NCBI GenBank assembly: GCA_964417785.1
Contig: CAYQJO010000002.1
Location: 1 to 54,466 of the forward strand
From: DAOTUL01 sp034437435
GTDB lineage: Bacteria; Chloroflexota; Anaerolineae; Aggregatilineales; Phototrophicaceae
Length of the DNA: 54,466 nucleotides
Direction: 5' to 3'
This document shows positions 1 to 9,402 of this stretch, in pieces. The notes under the pieces were generated by a model, which was given only the letters and a program-made list of their open reading frames with translations, did not search any database and was not told the DNA's origin. The position numbers were made by a program, and so were the translations under genes. Within the stretch, counting starts at the first letter, position 1. Each line of letters begins with the position of its first letter.

Positions 1-240
1 GTCGGCCAGTGGCTGTCCACTCAAGGGGTTGTTGCCGGCTGCATAGGCCTCGTTGAAGCGGCGAATAATCTCCGGCATGAACTGTTCCGATTCCGGTGCG
101 TATAGTACCTCGATCTGGATGGCGTTGGACGGAATGTTGCGGTTGCTGTTGTTGGCGACACCAGAGGGTTGTTCCTCTTGAGTGTCACAGGCTGCCAGTG
201 CCAGCACTAAGACGAGCAGAATTAAACGTAGCTTAAGCAT
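1..240 (-). CDS. Lipoprotein, solute-binding type (3' end cut by window edge)
   Basis: Eighty codons of an open frame that runs off the left edge. The N-terminus is a lipoprotein signal peptide with lipobox L-A-L-A-A-C (Cys18), followed by a Ser/Asn-rich spacer and then a segment (IQIEVLYAPESEQF) that looks like the first strand and helix of an extracellular solute-binding fold. In related bacteria such N-termini head proteins annotated as substrate-binding plus VWA-domain lipoproteins; whether a VWA domain follows cannot be seen here. An AAAGGA ribosome site lies 7 nt before the ATG. It lies downstream of a related-looking anchored binding protein (735-1916), so the two may be a functional pair. 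The specific function is unknown. Confidence 0.7.
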   Translation of the reverse strand, partial: MLKLRLILLVLVLALAACDTQEEQPSGVANNSNRNIPSNAIQIEVLYAPESEQFMPEIIRRFNEAYAAGNNPLSGQPLAD

Positions 241-344
241 GAGAAATCCTTTCCATGCGTTTCTCTCATTTCATCTTAAGCTGTTTTCGGGTTAAATAAC
301 CCATGAAGAATTGGGGGGCTGGCTGGATTTAAAGCGTTCTTAAA

Positions 345-668
345 CTATGCCACCAGTTCACCGATGTCCATCAGCATAAAGGCCGTCAGAATCACAATAC
401 CGATCAGGGCAACCGGCATATAGTGCCATTTGTACTTGTAATCGACGATCCAGAAGGTGCGTACACTGTAGATGATGGCGGCCAGCGCCATCGTGTTGAT
501 CGTCAGACTGATGACCGACGAAAAATCACCGGCGATACCGATGGCCGGCAGGATGAATGGTAGGAAAACATACTTGAGGATGCAGCGCACACCGGAGAAC
601 AGCAGCGCCATCCCGAAGGCGCTTTCCGCGTCACGGGTTGTCTTTTCGGACAATTCCATCAGATGCAT
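345..668 (-). CDS. Small multi-pass membrane protein, unknown function
   Basis: A 107-residue protein with about three hydrophobic segments (roughly residues 19-45, 52-68 and 82-104) and a short charged N-terminus. I do not recognise the family. It sits between two solute-binding-like genes on the same strand, 66 nt after the upstream one, so co-transcription is possible. The start is uncertain: the ATG at 668 has AAGG only 2 nt away, while an in-frame ATG at 659 has that same AAGG at a more normal distance. Confidence 0.6.
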   Translation of the reverse strand: MHLMELSEKTTRDAESAFGMALLFSGVRCILKYVFLPFILPAIGIAGDFSSVISLTINTMALAAIIYSVRTFWIVDYKYKWHYMPVALIGIVILTAFMLMDIGELVA

Positions 669-734
669 GACCTTGTATTCAATTGTCAGGCGGCGGATAC
701 TCAGTTTACACCATAAGCTAATACATGGGTAGTG

Positions 735-1916
735 CTAACGGTTACGTTGGAACCAAATCAGCAATCCCTGGGTATCGGCGCGGTCCGGTGCAGTGATCGT
801 CTGGAATGTCGGATTGAGTTGGATGCCGTAAACCTGGTTCTCCGCGAAGATCGGCGTATCTGCTGATCCATTGGTTGGGCGCAGGCCAAAATCCGCCGCA
901 CTTTGCTGTTCCGCCAGCCAGCGTCCGAACGCTTCAGCGGCAGCCCTTTCCTCTTGTGTGAGGTCAGCCCATGCTGCCAGCGGGAAGTCGAAGACGAACG
1001 TATAGTCGGGATAACTGAACCAGGGTTCTTCGTAACGCTTGAGGCCGTCAATCCCGGTAAGCCACTGGACCTCCGGGCCGATGCCGATGTCGGCGGTTGA
1101 GGGACCACGAGCCACAAACACCGCTACATCGCTGCCAATTGAGTTGAAATTGGGTACACTTTGTATGATGGTGGTCATCTGATTATAGAAAGGGCCGCGC
1201 AGATTGTCGGCATTGAGGGTGGTGGTTTGCGACAGTCCGCCAGCCGCCGAAAAGAGAACACCCAGACCGCTCATGGTGCGGTCGGGCAGGGCGAATGCCA
1301 GATTGATGAAGTGCCAATCCGGTTTGCCGCCGATGGCCTCCCAGGATTCGAGTTCTGCTGCGGCGATCAGTTGTTCCCATGTCAGTTCTTCGGCAATCGT
1401 CTCGAAGCGGCTGCGATAACCGCCGAAGATGATGGGTGTGCTGGCGACTGAGTCTACGATCACAGTGTAAGGCAGGTTGGTGTAATCAACCGAGACCGAC
1501 GCCGCTGGCAGCCAGATGTCCGGGTGATTATCGGTTGTCCATTCGGGCGTGTTCAACCATACACTCAGGTCGTCAATGGCGGGCAGGATCGTCATCGTGT
1601 TATCGGTGTTGGTTGCGTTGGCTGGAGCCGTCGCATTGGAAGCCGTGAATGTGTGTGGAATGATGGTGACCTGGCGCTCGTTTCCCTCTATATTGATCGG
1701 GGTTTCGTTAAATTTGGTGACGATATGCTGCAACCAGGGTTGGACCAGCGGATTCACCACGATGGTCAACTCAATCGGCTGCTTCCGACCTTGAAGTGAG
1801 TCCAGGGCGCTCTGGATATCGCCGTCATTATCCTGCAACGCGCTGAAAAAGCCGGCTGCGACGATACCAACGGCGACCAATAAAAACAGGATGATGACAA
1901 TGGTTGCGCGTTTCAT
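735..1916 (-). CDS. Membrane-anchored extracellular solute-binding-like protein
   Basis: A 393-residue protein. Residues 4-24 form a single N-terminal transmembrane anchor without a lipobox Cys. The rest has the look of a type-2 periplasmic binding fold: a beta strand (PIELTIVVNPLVQPW) followed by a helix (HIVTKFNETP), a region resembling the usual DIWLPA motif near residue 137, and a C-terminal helix (ERAAAEAFGRWLAEQQ) typical of ABC solute-binding proteins. No ABC permease or ATPase is adjacent, so it may act as a surface sensor or binding subunit. GAGG lies 8 nt before the ATG, and a TATAGT -10-like hexamer is at 1960-1955 on the same strand. The ligand cannot be inferred. Confidence 0.7.
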   Translation of the reverse strand: MKRATIVIILFLLVAVGIVAAGFFSALQDNDGDIQSALDSLQGRKQPIELTIVVNPLVQPWLQHIVTKFNETPINIEGNERQVTIIPHTFTASNATAPANATNTDNTMTILPAIDDLSVWLNTPEWTTDNHPDIWLPAASVSVDYTNLPYTVIVDSVASTPIIFGGYRSRFETIAEELTWEQLIAAAELESWEAIGGKPDWHFINLAFALPDRTMSGLGVLFSAAGGLSQTTTLNADNLRGPFYNQMTTIIQSVPNFNSIGSDVAVFVARGPSTADIGIGPEVQWLTGIDGLKRYEEPWFSYPDYTFVFDFPLAAWADLTQEERAAAEAFGRWLAEQQSAADFGLRPTNGSADTPIFAENQVYGIQLNPTFQTITAPDRADTQGLLIWFQRNR

Positions 1917-1972
1917 CAGAATTTACCTCGTCAACCCCCCAAAGATTCAGGGTTACTATACCATGAGTTTCG

Positions 1973-2001
1973 TGGCTTTCGCTGAACTTTGGGGTTATAA
2001 T
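1973..2001 (+). promoter_or_regulatory. Putative promoter of the Bax inhibitor-1 gene
   Basis: A perfect TATAAT sits at 1996-2001, with a weak -35-like TGGCTT at 1973-1978 and a 17-nt spacer. It would start transcription about 30 nt before the ATG at 2040. A GGAGG ribosome site lies in that leader. The call is by consensus only. Confidence 0.5.
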
Positions 2002-2039
2002 GATGTGTAACACACAAAGTCATTTTTGGAGGATTTGGA

Positions 2040-2804
2040 ATGACATTCGACTCACGTCCCATCGTCTCTTCGGGATCAGCCGCACCGGCAATTGCCATCA
2101 ACTCGGTGATGAAGATGGTGTATATCTGGATGGGCCTGGGCCTGCTGACAACCGCTGCTGTCGCCTGGTTCGTCGCCACCAACGATGCTCTGTTGAGCCT
2201 TGCGGCCAGCCCGGTCGCCGGTATTATCTCAATCGTGGCGCTTTTTGGCACGGTGATCGCGCTCAGTGCCGGGATGTCGGCCAGGTGGATGACTCCCAAC
2301 CGTGCGGCTTTCGCCTTCTTCCTGTTTGCCGGTATTATGGGTTTCTCGCTGTCGGTGACGCTGTTCGCCTTCATGTCGCCCGCACTGCCTGATGGCACAG
2401 CCAATCCCTGGTATGCGCCGGAAGCCATCTATGCCTCGTTCGGCACGGCAGCGGCGCTGTTCGGTGCGATGACGCTGGTTGGTTATACGACCAACATGGA
2501 CCTGACCAAACTCGGCACCTACCTGTTCATCGGTTTGATCGGTCTGGTTGTCGCCATGCTGATTAACCTGTTCCTGGCGAGCAGCACGCTGAGCTATATC
2601 ATCAGCATCTTCGGTGTGGTGATTTTCACTGGCCTGACCGCTTACGATACACAGAAGATCAAGCAAATGACCGAATCGGTCGAGCTGCAAGCGGACGGCA
2701 ATCTGGCTCTCAAGTTCAGCGTCCTGGGTGCGCTCACACTGTACCTGGACCTGCTGAATCTGTTCCTCTTTTTGCTGATGCTGTTCGGTGGTGGCCGCGA
2801 CTAA
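2040..2804 (+). CDS. Bax inhibitor-1 / YccA family membrane protein
   Basis: A 254-residue protein with seven hydrophobic segments after a 25-residue hydrophilic N-terminus. The C-terminal part carries family hallmarks: GVVIFTGLTAYDTQKIK near residues 195-211, with the conserved Asp, followed by ALTLYLDLLNLFLFLL. The family (PF01027) includes BsYetJ and E. coli YbhL/YccA, which are pH-sensitive calcium leak channels or FtsH modulators. A strong GGAGG precedes the ATG. A cytochrome P450 gene begins 6 nt after the stop, suggesting co-transcription, although no functional link between the two families is established. Confidence 0.9.
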   Translation: MTFDSRPIVSSGSAAPAIAINSVMKMVYIWMGLGLLTTAAVAWFVATNDALLSLAASPVAGIISIVALFGTVIALSAGMSARWMTPNRAAFAFFLFAGIMGFSLSVTLFAFMSPALPDGTANPWYAPEAIYASFGTAAALFGAMTLVGYTTNMDLTKLGTYLFIGLIGLVVAMLINLFLASSTLSYIISIFGVVIFTGLTAYDTQKIKQMTESVELQADGNLALKFSVLGALTLYLDLLNLFLFLLMLFGGGRD

Positions 2805-2810
2805 AGGACC

Positions 2811-4049
2811 ATGATTCCCGCACCCGGTGTCCGTGCTGGCCTGCATGCGCTGGCCGGACTCAAACAGCGCGGCGCACTGGGTGCGCTCGAAGTTTTTCAC
2901 CAACATTACGGCAATATCTTTCGTCTGCCCTGGCTCAACACGGTCGTGATGGTTGGGCCAGATGCTTTGCGCTTTGTGCTGGTCACGGCCCGTGATGGGC
3001 TGCATTGGCGCAACGAAGGCGATCCAATTGTACGGCTGCTGCGGCATGGTGTGCTGGTTGAAGACGGACCGGTTCATGACGATGTGCGCCGGGCGATGAT
3101 GCCGGCCATGCACCGCAGCATGCTCGCGTCCTACATCGGCAGTGTGGTCCAGGTGGTGGACGATGTGGCCGGTGGCTGGCAGACGTCCCGCCGCGATATG
3201 CTGGTGGAGATGCGCCGGGTAGCGCTGCTGGCGCTGTCTGACGTGTTCTTCGGTTACGATCTGCGCCCGGACCTGGAGAGCTTGCTGCCGCATGTGCTGC
3301 GGGCGGTGCGTTATGTCGGGCCGGGGGCGTGGGTTGGATGGAACCGATTGTCGGCTCCCGGTGCCGGGAAGCACGCGCAGATTGACACCTTTGTCCGCCG
3401 GGTCATCGCGGAAAGTCAGCCCGATCACCTGCCGGACATGCTGCGCGATGCCGGTTTGAGCGAAGACCGTATTCGTGACCAGTTAATGACGCTGATGATC
3501 GCCGGACAGGACACCAGCACAGTCGCGTTAGCCTGGGCGCTGTACAACCTGGGCCAGTATCCAGCGGTGCAGGCACAGGCACGCGAGGAAGTGCGCACGG
3601 TCATAGGTGACGGTCCCATCGCTGCTGAACACCTCGGCCAACTGGTCTATCTGGACCGGGTGATTGACGAGACACTGCGGCTCTACCCGCCGATCCATAC
3701 GGGGACCCGTGTCGCCCTCCATGACCTACGATTTCAGAACTACACCATCGCCGCCGGCCAGCGTGTGTTCTATTCCATCTACCTGACCCATCGCGATCCG
3801 CATCACTGGCGCAATCCACACCGCTTTGACCCGGAGCGCTTCATCGTGCGTCCGCAGCCTTACACATTTTTGCCCTTCGGCGGTGGACCGCGTAACTGTC
3901 TTGGCGCAGCTTTCGCCCGGATGCAGATCAAGTTGGTGCTGGCACGGCTGCTTCAGCGCTTTACATTCAACCTGGAACCCGTGTCCGTGCGGCTGCATAT
4001 GGGAGCCGCACTGACACCACATCCCGGTGTATGGATGAATGTGACCTGA
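2811..4049 (+). CDS. Cytochrome P450
   Basis: A 412-residue soluble P450-type monooxygenase. Hallmarks in order: I-helix oxygen-binding motif AGQDTST at residues 231-237, K-helix E-T-L-R at 287-290, PERF motif (DPERFIVRPQ), and heme loop FGGGPRNCLGA with the thiolate ligand Cys363. There is no N-terminal membrane anchor, as usual for bacterial enzymes. The substrate cannot be read from sequence. No ferredoxin or ferredoxin reductase gene is nearby, so electrons must come from partners elsewhere. It probably forms a two-gene unit with the upstream Bax inhibitor-1 homologue (6-nt gap). Confidence 0.95.
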   Translation: MIPAPGVRAGLHALAGLKQRGALGALEVFHQHYGNIFRLPWLNTVVMVGPDALRFVLVTARDGLHWRNEGDPIVRLLRHGVLVEDGPVHDDVRRAMMPAMHRSMLASYIGSVVQVVDDVAGGWQTSRRDMLVEMRRVALLALSDVFFGYDLRPDLESLLPHVLRAVRYVGPGAWVGWNRLSAPGAGKHAQIDTFVRRVIAESQPDHLPDMLRDAGLSEDRIRDQLMTLMIAGQDTSTVALAWALYNLGQYPAVQAQAREEVRTVIGDGPIAAEHLGQLVYLDRVIDETLRLYPPIHTGTRVALHDLRFQNYTIAAGQRVFYSIYLTHRDPHHWRNPHRFDPERFIVRPQPYTFLPFGGGPRNCLGAAFARMQIKLVLARLLQRFTFNLEPVSVRLHMGAALTPHPGVWMNVT

Positions 4050-4115
4050 TAGAATGGGGCAAAGCTGCTCAGAACTGTCATAATGGTTAAGGTTGTAAGA
4101 TGTGGGGTGAGACGA

Positions 4116-6785
4116 ATGGACGAACTTGATAAGAAGTTAGAACCACTCAAAGCGGACATCCGTTTGCTGGGAGATATACTCGGTACTGTCATCCAGGAAT
4201 TGGAGGGTCACGAGGCGTTTGATCTGGTCGAACGGGTGCGGGCGAATGCCAAAGATCGCCGGGAAGCAGCCCAGGGTGCGTCCGACCATCTGGCCGGTCT
4301 CATCGCCGGGACCAGTCTGGAAGACAAGCGTATGCTGATCCGGGCATTTGGCAATTATCTGCAACTGCTCAACATCGCGGAGGATCAGCACCGGGTTCGG
4401 ACGCTGCGGCGGCGCGAGGTCGAGCGCGGAGTCAGCGAGTCGGTCCAGCATGCGATCCAGGATTTGAGCCAGCATCTCAGCGCCGATGAAATGCGTGCCG
4501 CGCTGGAAAAGGTGCGGGTGCGACTGGTTCTCACGGCCCATCCGTCGGAGGCCAAACGGCAGGAAGTGCTGATTAAGCTGCGCGATATTGCCGAGATGCT
4601 GGCACAGCGTGAACTGGAAAACGTTCTCCCGCGTGAACAGCGCCGGATTGATGATGACATGATTCGGCGAGTGGAGCAGCTCTGGCAGACACGCCCGACT
4701 CGCTCTACCAAAGCCACCGTCGCTGATGAGGTCGAATACGGGTTGTATTTCATCACCAGCAGCATTATGGACGTAGTGGTGCATCTCTACGACGAATTGC
4801 AACACTGGCTGGAAAGTGCCTATCCCGGTGAGGATTGGTCGGAGTTACCGCCGGTGCTGCGCTTTGCCTCGTGGATGGGCAGTGACCGGGATGGCAATCC
4901 CAACGTCACGCCGGAGGTGACGTTGCAGACGATGGCTCGCCTGCGTGAAGCGGCCCGCCAGGTCTATATGATGGACGTGGCCTATATGCGTGACCGGCTA
5001 ACTCAGACAGTGGACTCGGTGCCGGACGATCTGCTGGAAACCTGGCCGGAACTGGCACACAATGGCAGCACATCGTATGCCGGTGAGTTTTTCCGGCAGG
5101 TGATGGACGTGATCTACCATCGTCTGGAGAGCGATCAGTACCCGACCAGCCAGTCGCTTCTGGATGATCTGCGTCAGGTACGCGATGCGCTGCTGCGCAA
5201 CGGCAGCCAGCACTCAGTCGGTGGCACACTTGGCTGGTTGATCCGTAAGGTGCAGCTTTTCGGCCTGCATCTGGTGCCGCTGGACATCCGTGAGGATGCC
5301 CGGCTGCATGCGGTAGCGCTGGCGGAGATGTTCGCACATTATGGCCTGGAAACCGATTTCAACAGCCTGGATGAATCGCGCAAGCAAGAACTTTTGACCC
5401 ATGAGATTATCAACCAGCGACCGTTTTTCCCGGTCGATCCGTCCTTCTCTGAAGGCACCAACCACATTATCGCCACATGGCGCATGATTGCGACTGCGCA
5501 CCGCCAGTATGGGCGTGTCGTCATCGACACCTTCATCGCCAGCATGAGCCAGAACGCCAGCGATGTGCTGACGATGTTGTTGTTTGCCGATGAGGTCGGT
5601 ATCAACGGCGATATTGATGTGGTACCGCTGTTCGAGACAGTCGATGACTTGCGGGCGGCACCGGAAGTGATGGCGACCTTGTTCACCAATCCGGCGTATC
5701 GCCAGCATCTTGAACGACGCCAGATGCGCCAGCAGATCATGATCGGCTATTCGGATAGCAACAAAGACGGCGGTTATATCGCTTCCAATTGGAGCCTGTA
5801 CCGGGCGCAGGAAGCGCTGGCACAGCTCTGCCAGGAGCAGTCGGTGGTATTGGAGTTATTTCATGGGCGGGGTGGCAGCATCGGACGTGGCGGCGGCCCG
5901 ACCAATCACGCCATCCGGGCGCAGCCGCCGGGGTCGCTGCACGGTCCGATCAAGATCACCGAACAGGGCGAGGTTATCGCCTATCGCTACAGCAACCCCT
6001 TTGTTGCATGGCGTCATCTGGGACAGGTGATGCACGCTGTTTTGACCGCTGTCGCCACGCCCCCCCACAACGGTGTGCAGCCGGATTGGATGGCGGCAAT
6101 GGACATGCTCACCGAGATCAGCCGGGTGGAGTATCGCAATTTCGTCTACGAAACACCCGGTTTCCTGACCTACTGGCAGCAGGCAACCCCCATTAACGAG
6201 CTTGCCAACATGCCTATTGGCTCGCGCCCGGTCAAACGCAAGAAAGGTGGTTTCGAGTCGATCCGAGCTATTCCCTGGGTATTTAGTTGGATGCAGAGCC
6301 GGGCGATTATCCCAAGCTGGTACGGGATGGGCTACGCGCTCCACCAATTCTGTGAGGCAGGCCCGGAGCGACTGGCCTTGCTCCAGGCGATGTATAACGA
6401 GTGGCCGTTCTTCCATGCCCTCATCGAGAATGTCGAACTCGATGTCCTCAAGGCCGATATGGACATTGTCGCGCTGTATGCGGGGTTGGTCGAGGATGCC
6501 AATCTGCGTGATGCCATTCTGGGCCGTATTCAGGACGAACATAACCGCACCTGTGAATACATATGTCGTATCACCGGGCAGGCGAATCTGCTCGATGGCA
6601 AGCCGGTTATCCAGCGGTCGATCCAGCGGCGCAACCCTTATGTCGATCCGCTGAATTTCATCCAGGTGGAACTGCTGCGTGAACTCCGTTCGCTGGAAGC
6701 CGGTACGGATCGCTACCGGGCGGTGTTGTCTGAGGTCCTGGCGACAGTAAGCGGAATCGCGGCTGGCATGAAAACGACCGGCTAA
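4116..6785 (+). CDS. ppc: Phosphoenolpyruvate carboxylase
   Basis: An 889-residue enzyme that adds bicarbonate to PEP to form oxaloacetate (anaplerosis). The length matches bacterial PEPC (E. coli 883). Visible motifs: VLTAHPSEAKRQ with catalytic His142, GSDRDGNPNVT, GYSDSNKDGGYIASNW, the mobile Gly-rich loop FHGRGGSIGRGGGP near 582-595, RAIPWVFSWMQSR, and the C-terminal tail ending GMKTTG. I chose ATG 4116 over an in-frame ATG at 4083 because GGGGTGAG lies just before it and the homologous N-terminus (LKADIRLLGDILG) follows directly. A TAAGAT -10-like element at 4096-4101 would start transcription about 8-10 nt upstream. It stands alone, not in an operon with other carbon genes. Confidence 0.97.
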   Translation: MDELDKKLEPLKADIRLLGDILGTVIQELEGHEAFDLVERVRANAKDRREAAQGASDHLAGLIAGTSLEDKRMLIRAFGNYLQLLNIAEDQHRVRTLRRREVERGVSESVQHAIQDLSQHLSADEMRAALEKVRVRLVLTAHPSEAKRQEVLIKLRDIAEMLAQRELENVLPREQRRIDDDMIRRVEQLWQTRPTRSTKATVADEVEYGLYFITSSIMDVVVHLYDELQHWLESAYPGEDWSELPPVLRFASWMGSDRDGNPNVTPEVTLQTMARLREAARQVYMMDVAYMRDRLTQTVDSVPDDLLETWPELAHNGSTSYAGEFFRQVMDVIYHRLESDQYPTSQSLLDDLRQVRDALLRNGSQHSVGGTLGWLIRKVQLFGLHLVPLDIREDARLHAVALAEMFAHYGLETDFNSLDESRKQELLTHEIINQRPFFPVDPSFSEGTNHIIATWRMIATAHRQYGRVVIDTFIASMSQNASDVLTMLLFADEVGINGDIDVVPLFETVDDLRAAPEVMATLFTNPAYRQHLERRQMRQQIMIGYSDSNKDGGYIASNWSLYRAQEALAQLCQEQSVVLELFHGRGGSIGRGGGPTNHAIRAQPPGSLHGPIKITEQGEVIAYRYSNPFVAWRHLGQVMHAVLTAVATPPHNGVQPDWMAAMDMLTEISRVEYRNFVYETPGFLTYWQQATPINELANMPIGSRPVKRKKGGFESIRAIPWVFSWMQSRAIIPSWYGMGYALHQFCEAGPERLALLQAMYNEWPFFHALIENVELDVLKADMDIVALYAGLVEDANLRDAILGRIQDEHNRTCEYICRITGQANLLDGKPVIQRSIQRRNPYVDPLNFIQVELLRELRSLEAGTDRYRAVLSEVLATVSGIAAGMKTTG

Positions 6786-6858
6786 AAGATTCAGTGTAAC
6801 GCATTGTCTGTTTGTTGCGTAAAATACGGGAGAGAATAAGACACCGAGGCGGTATCTG

Positions 6859-9393
6859 GTGAGAGAAGCAGACCTGACTTTTGCTGAACCGCAGACTCTT
6901 CAGGGTTTGACGGAAGAAGAAGCTGTTGCACGGCGTGAACGAGGTGAAGGTAACGACGTTACCATCGATACCAGCCGCAGCTACATGGACATCCTGCGGC
7001 AAAACTTCTTCACCTTTATCAATATCATTCTCTTCATCATCGGGTTCATCATGATCCTGCTCGACCTGTGGGGCGATGCCTTCGTCAGTGTCGGTGTGGT
7101 CATGATGAATGTCGTGGTGGGTGTGGTCCAGGAGTTCCGCGCCAAAGCCAAGCTGGATCGTATCGCCCTCCTGACTCGCCCCAAGGCGACCATCATTCGC
7201 GATGGGCAGCAGCGTGAAGTCGATCCAGCGGAGATCGTACTGGGAGACATCATCGTCGCCCATGCCGGCGACCAGATTGTCGTCGATGGTGTGGTTGTCG
7301 GTGAAGGGCGCATGGATGTGGATGAGTCACTGCTGACAGGCGAATCCGATCTGGTGCCGAAGGCTGTCGGGGATGAGGTGTTTTCTGGTAGTTTTTGTGT
7401 GACCGGCAGCGCCGCCTACGAGGCGACCCGGGTGGGCGCGGACAGCTTCGCCAACAAACTGACGGCCAGCGCCAAAACCTTTAGAGTGGTGCGTACTCCC
7501 TTGCAGCAGGACATCAACTTTACTGTGCGTGTGCTGGTGCTGATGGCGAGTGTATTGGGCAGCCTGTTTGCTATATCGTATGCCATCCGCGCCATTTCCA
7601 TCGAACAGAGTGTCCAGATGGCCGCCGTCATCGCTGGACTGGTCCCCGCCGGTCTGATTCTGATTACAACGACGGCCTATGCGATGGGGGCGCTGCGTAT
7701 GTCGGGCAAGGGAGCGCTTATCCAGCAGTCCAACGCGGTCGAATCAATGGCGAATGTGGATGTATTGTGTCTGGATAAAACCGGTACGCTGACCGCCAAC
7801 CGGATTCATCTGGATGAGGTGATCCCGCTGCAAACGGACGAAGCCGAGTTCCGCGCCATCCTGGGCGACTACGCCCGTTCGACCCGTGCGGGCAACCGGA
7901 CCAGCGATGCTCTGAAAGAGAGTTGTGATGGTCAGGTACGCGAACTGGTCGATGAGGTGCCGTTCTCATCAGCCCGAAAGTTGAGCGCTTTGTCGATCCA
8001 CGATGGCGACCGTCAGGGTGTTTATGTGTTGGGTGCGCCGGAGATGGTGGCGGCTTATCTGGCACCTGGCAGTGATGTGGCGCAGGATGAGATCGACCGG
8101 CGCACAGATCAAGGATTGCGCGTGCTGCTGATGGCCCACAGCCCGGAGGCAGTGCTGCTGCATGATCCTGATGACAATCTTCATCTGCCGGATACACTGC
8201 AACCGCTGGGATTGATCAGCCTCAGCGATGAACTGCGCCCCGAAGCCCGTGAGACCCTGGCCGGGTTCATGGAGGCCGGTATCACACTCAAGATCATCTC
8301 CGGTGATAACCCGGAGACGGTGGCGTCGCTGGCCCGACAGGCCGGTCTGCCGCAGAATATCCGCGTCATCAGTGGTGCGGAACTGGCGGAGCGCGATGAA
8401 GCACAGGTTGCCCAGATCGCTGAGGAAACCACCGTCTTCGGTCGCATCACGCCAGAACAAAAAGAGATGCTGGTGGATATGCTGCGGGCCAACGAGCATT
8501 ATGTCGCCATGATCGGCGACGGCGTGAACGATGTCCTGTCGCTGAAGAAGGCCCACATCGGTATCGCCATGCAGAGCGGCAGCGGGGCGACACGCGGCGT
8601 CGCTGATATTGTGCTGCTGAACGACTCGTTCCAGGCGCTTCCGGCGGCCTTCAAAGAGGGGCAGCGCATCCTCAACGGTATGGAGGATATTATCCGGTTG
8701 TTCCTGGCACGCGCTTTTTATGCTGCCATGATTATCCTGGGGACCGCTGTCGTGGCGGAGGCGCAGCTTTTCCCCTTCATTCCCAAGCATGCTTCGTTGA
8801 TTACGCTGCTGACGGTTGGTGCGCCAACACTCTTCCTGGCGGCCTGGGCGCGGCCCGGTGTCCCCAATCACAGCCTGACGCGCACGGTCATCCATTTTGT
8901 GCTGCCAGCAGCCTTGATGGTAGCGGCGGTTGGATTGGGCGTGTATGCGTTTTATCTGGGCAATCACTGGTGGCCGGTGGTCGATGAAGCCGCCGCTGCC
9001 GGACTCCAGATTACGACCGCCGAGGAGATTGATGCCATCAAATATGCCCAGACGGCCATGACCACCATCATTATTTTTATGGGGTTGTTCCTGGTCTTGT
9101 TCGTGGAACCGCCAACACGCTTTTGGGCTGGCGGCGATGAAGTGAGCGGCGACTGGCGTCCGACGATCATTGCTGGACTGATGTTTCTGACCTATGTCGG
9201 TCTCTATATCTACGAACCGACGCGGGTCTTCTTTGAACTGTCGGTGTTGGCACTGGTCGATTATCTGTTTTTGGCGACGGTCACCATTTTCTGGGCGCTT
9301 TTGATGCGCTATATGTGGCGTGCCAGCCTGTTTGAGCGGTTCCTCGGCATGACCCTGGACCCGAAGGGTAAGCCCAGACGCGCACCAGCTTAG
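6859..9393 (+). CDS. Cation-transporting P-type ATPase, CtpE-like
   Basis: An 844-residue membrane pump. In order: actuator domain with LLTGES near residue 159, membrane helix 4 region GLVPAGLILITTTAYAMG (260-277), phosphorylation motif DKTGTLT with Asp306, nucleotide domain, GDGVNDVLSLKKAHIGIAM hinge near residue 555, and six C-terminal membrane helices. There is no heavy-metal domain or CPC motif. The architecture and N-terminus resemble actinobacterial CtpE, a calcium-uptake P-type ATPase. The usual P-E-G-L of helix 4 reads P-A-G-L (Ala264), so the ion site may differ. The start is GTG with GAGGCGG upstream; the earlier in-frame sequence has no better candidate. Confidence 0.9.
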   Translation: MREADLTFAEPQTLQGLTEEEAVARRERGEGNDVTIDTSRSYMDILRQNFFTFINIILFIIGFIMILLDLWGDAFVSVGVVMMNVVVGVVQEFRAKAKLDRIALLTRPKATIIRDGQQREVDPAEIVLGDIIVAHAGDQIVVDGVVVGEGRMDVDESLLTGESDLVPKAVGDEVFSGSFCVTGSAAYEATRVGADSFANKLTASAKTFRVVRTPLQQDINFTVRVLVLMASVLGSLFAISYAIRAISIEQSVQMAAVIAGLVPAGLILITTTAYAMGALRMSGKGALIQQSNAVESMANVDVLCLDKTGTLTANRIHLDEVIPLQTDEAEFRAILGDYARSTRAGNRTSDALKESCDGQVRELVDEVPFSSARKLSALSIHDGDRQGVYVLGAPEMVAAYLAPGSDVAQDEIDRRTDQGLRVLLMAHSPEAVLLHDPDDNLHLPDTLQPLGLISLSDELRPEARETLAGFMEAGITLKIISGDNPETVASLARQAGLPQNIRVISGAELAERDEAQVAQIAEETTVFGRITPEQKEMLVDMLRANEHYVAMIGDGVNDVLSLKKAHIGIAMQSGSGATRGVADIVLLNDSFQALPAAFKEGQRILNGMEDIIRLFLARAFYAAMIILGTAVVAEAQLFPFIPKHASLITLLTVGAPTLFLAAWARPGVPNHSLTRTVIHFVLPAALMVAAVGLGVYAFYLGNHWWPVVDEAAAAGLQITTAEEIDAIKYAQTAMTTIIIFMGLFLVLFVEPPTRFWAGGDEVSGDWRPTIIAGLMFLTYVGLYIYEPTRVFFELSVLALVDYLFLATVTIFWALLMRYMWRASLFERFLGMTLDPKGKPRRAPA

Positions 9394-9402
9394 GAGGTTT
9401 CC

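Noticed and set aside
2229..3428. 399-codon minus-strand frame opposite the Bax inhibitor-1 and P450 genes
   Set aside because: Antisense shadow; low-complexity Gln/His/Arg composition, no recognisable motif, and both sense genes are certain.
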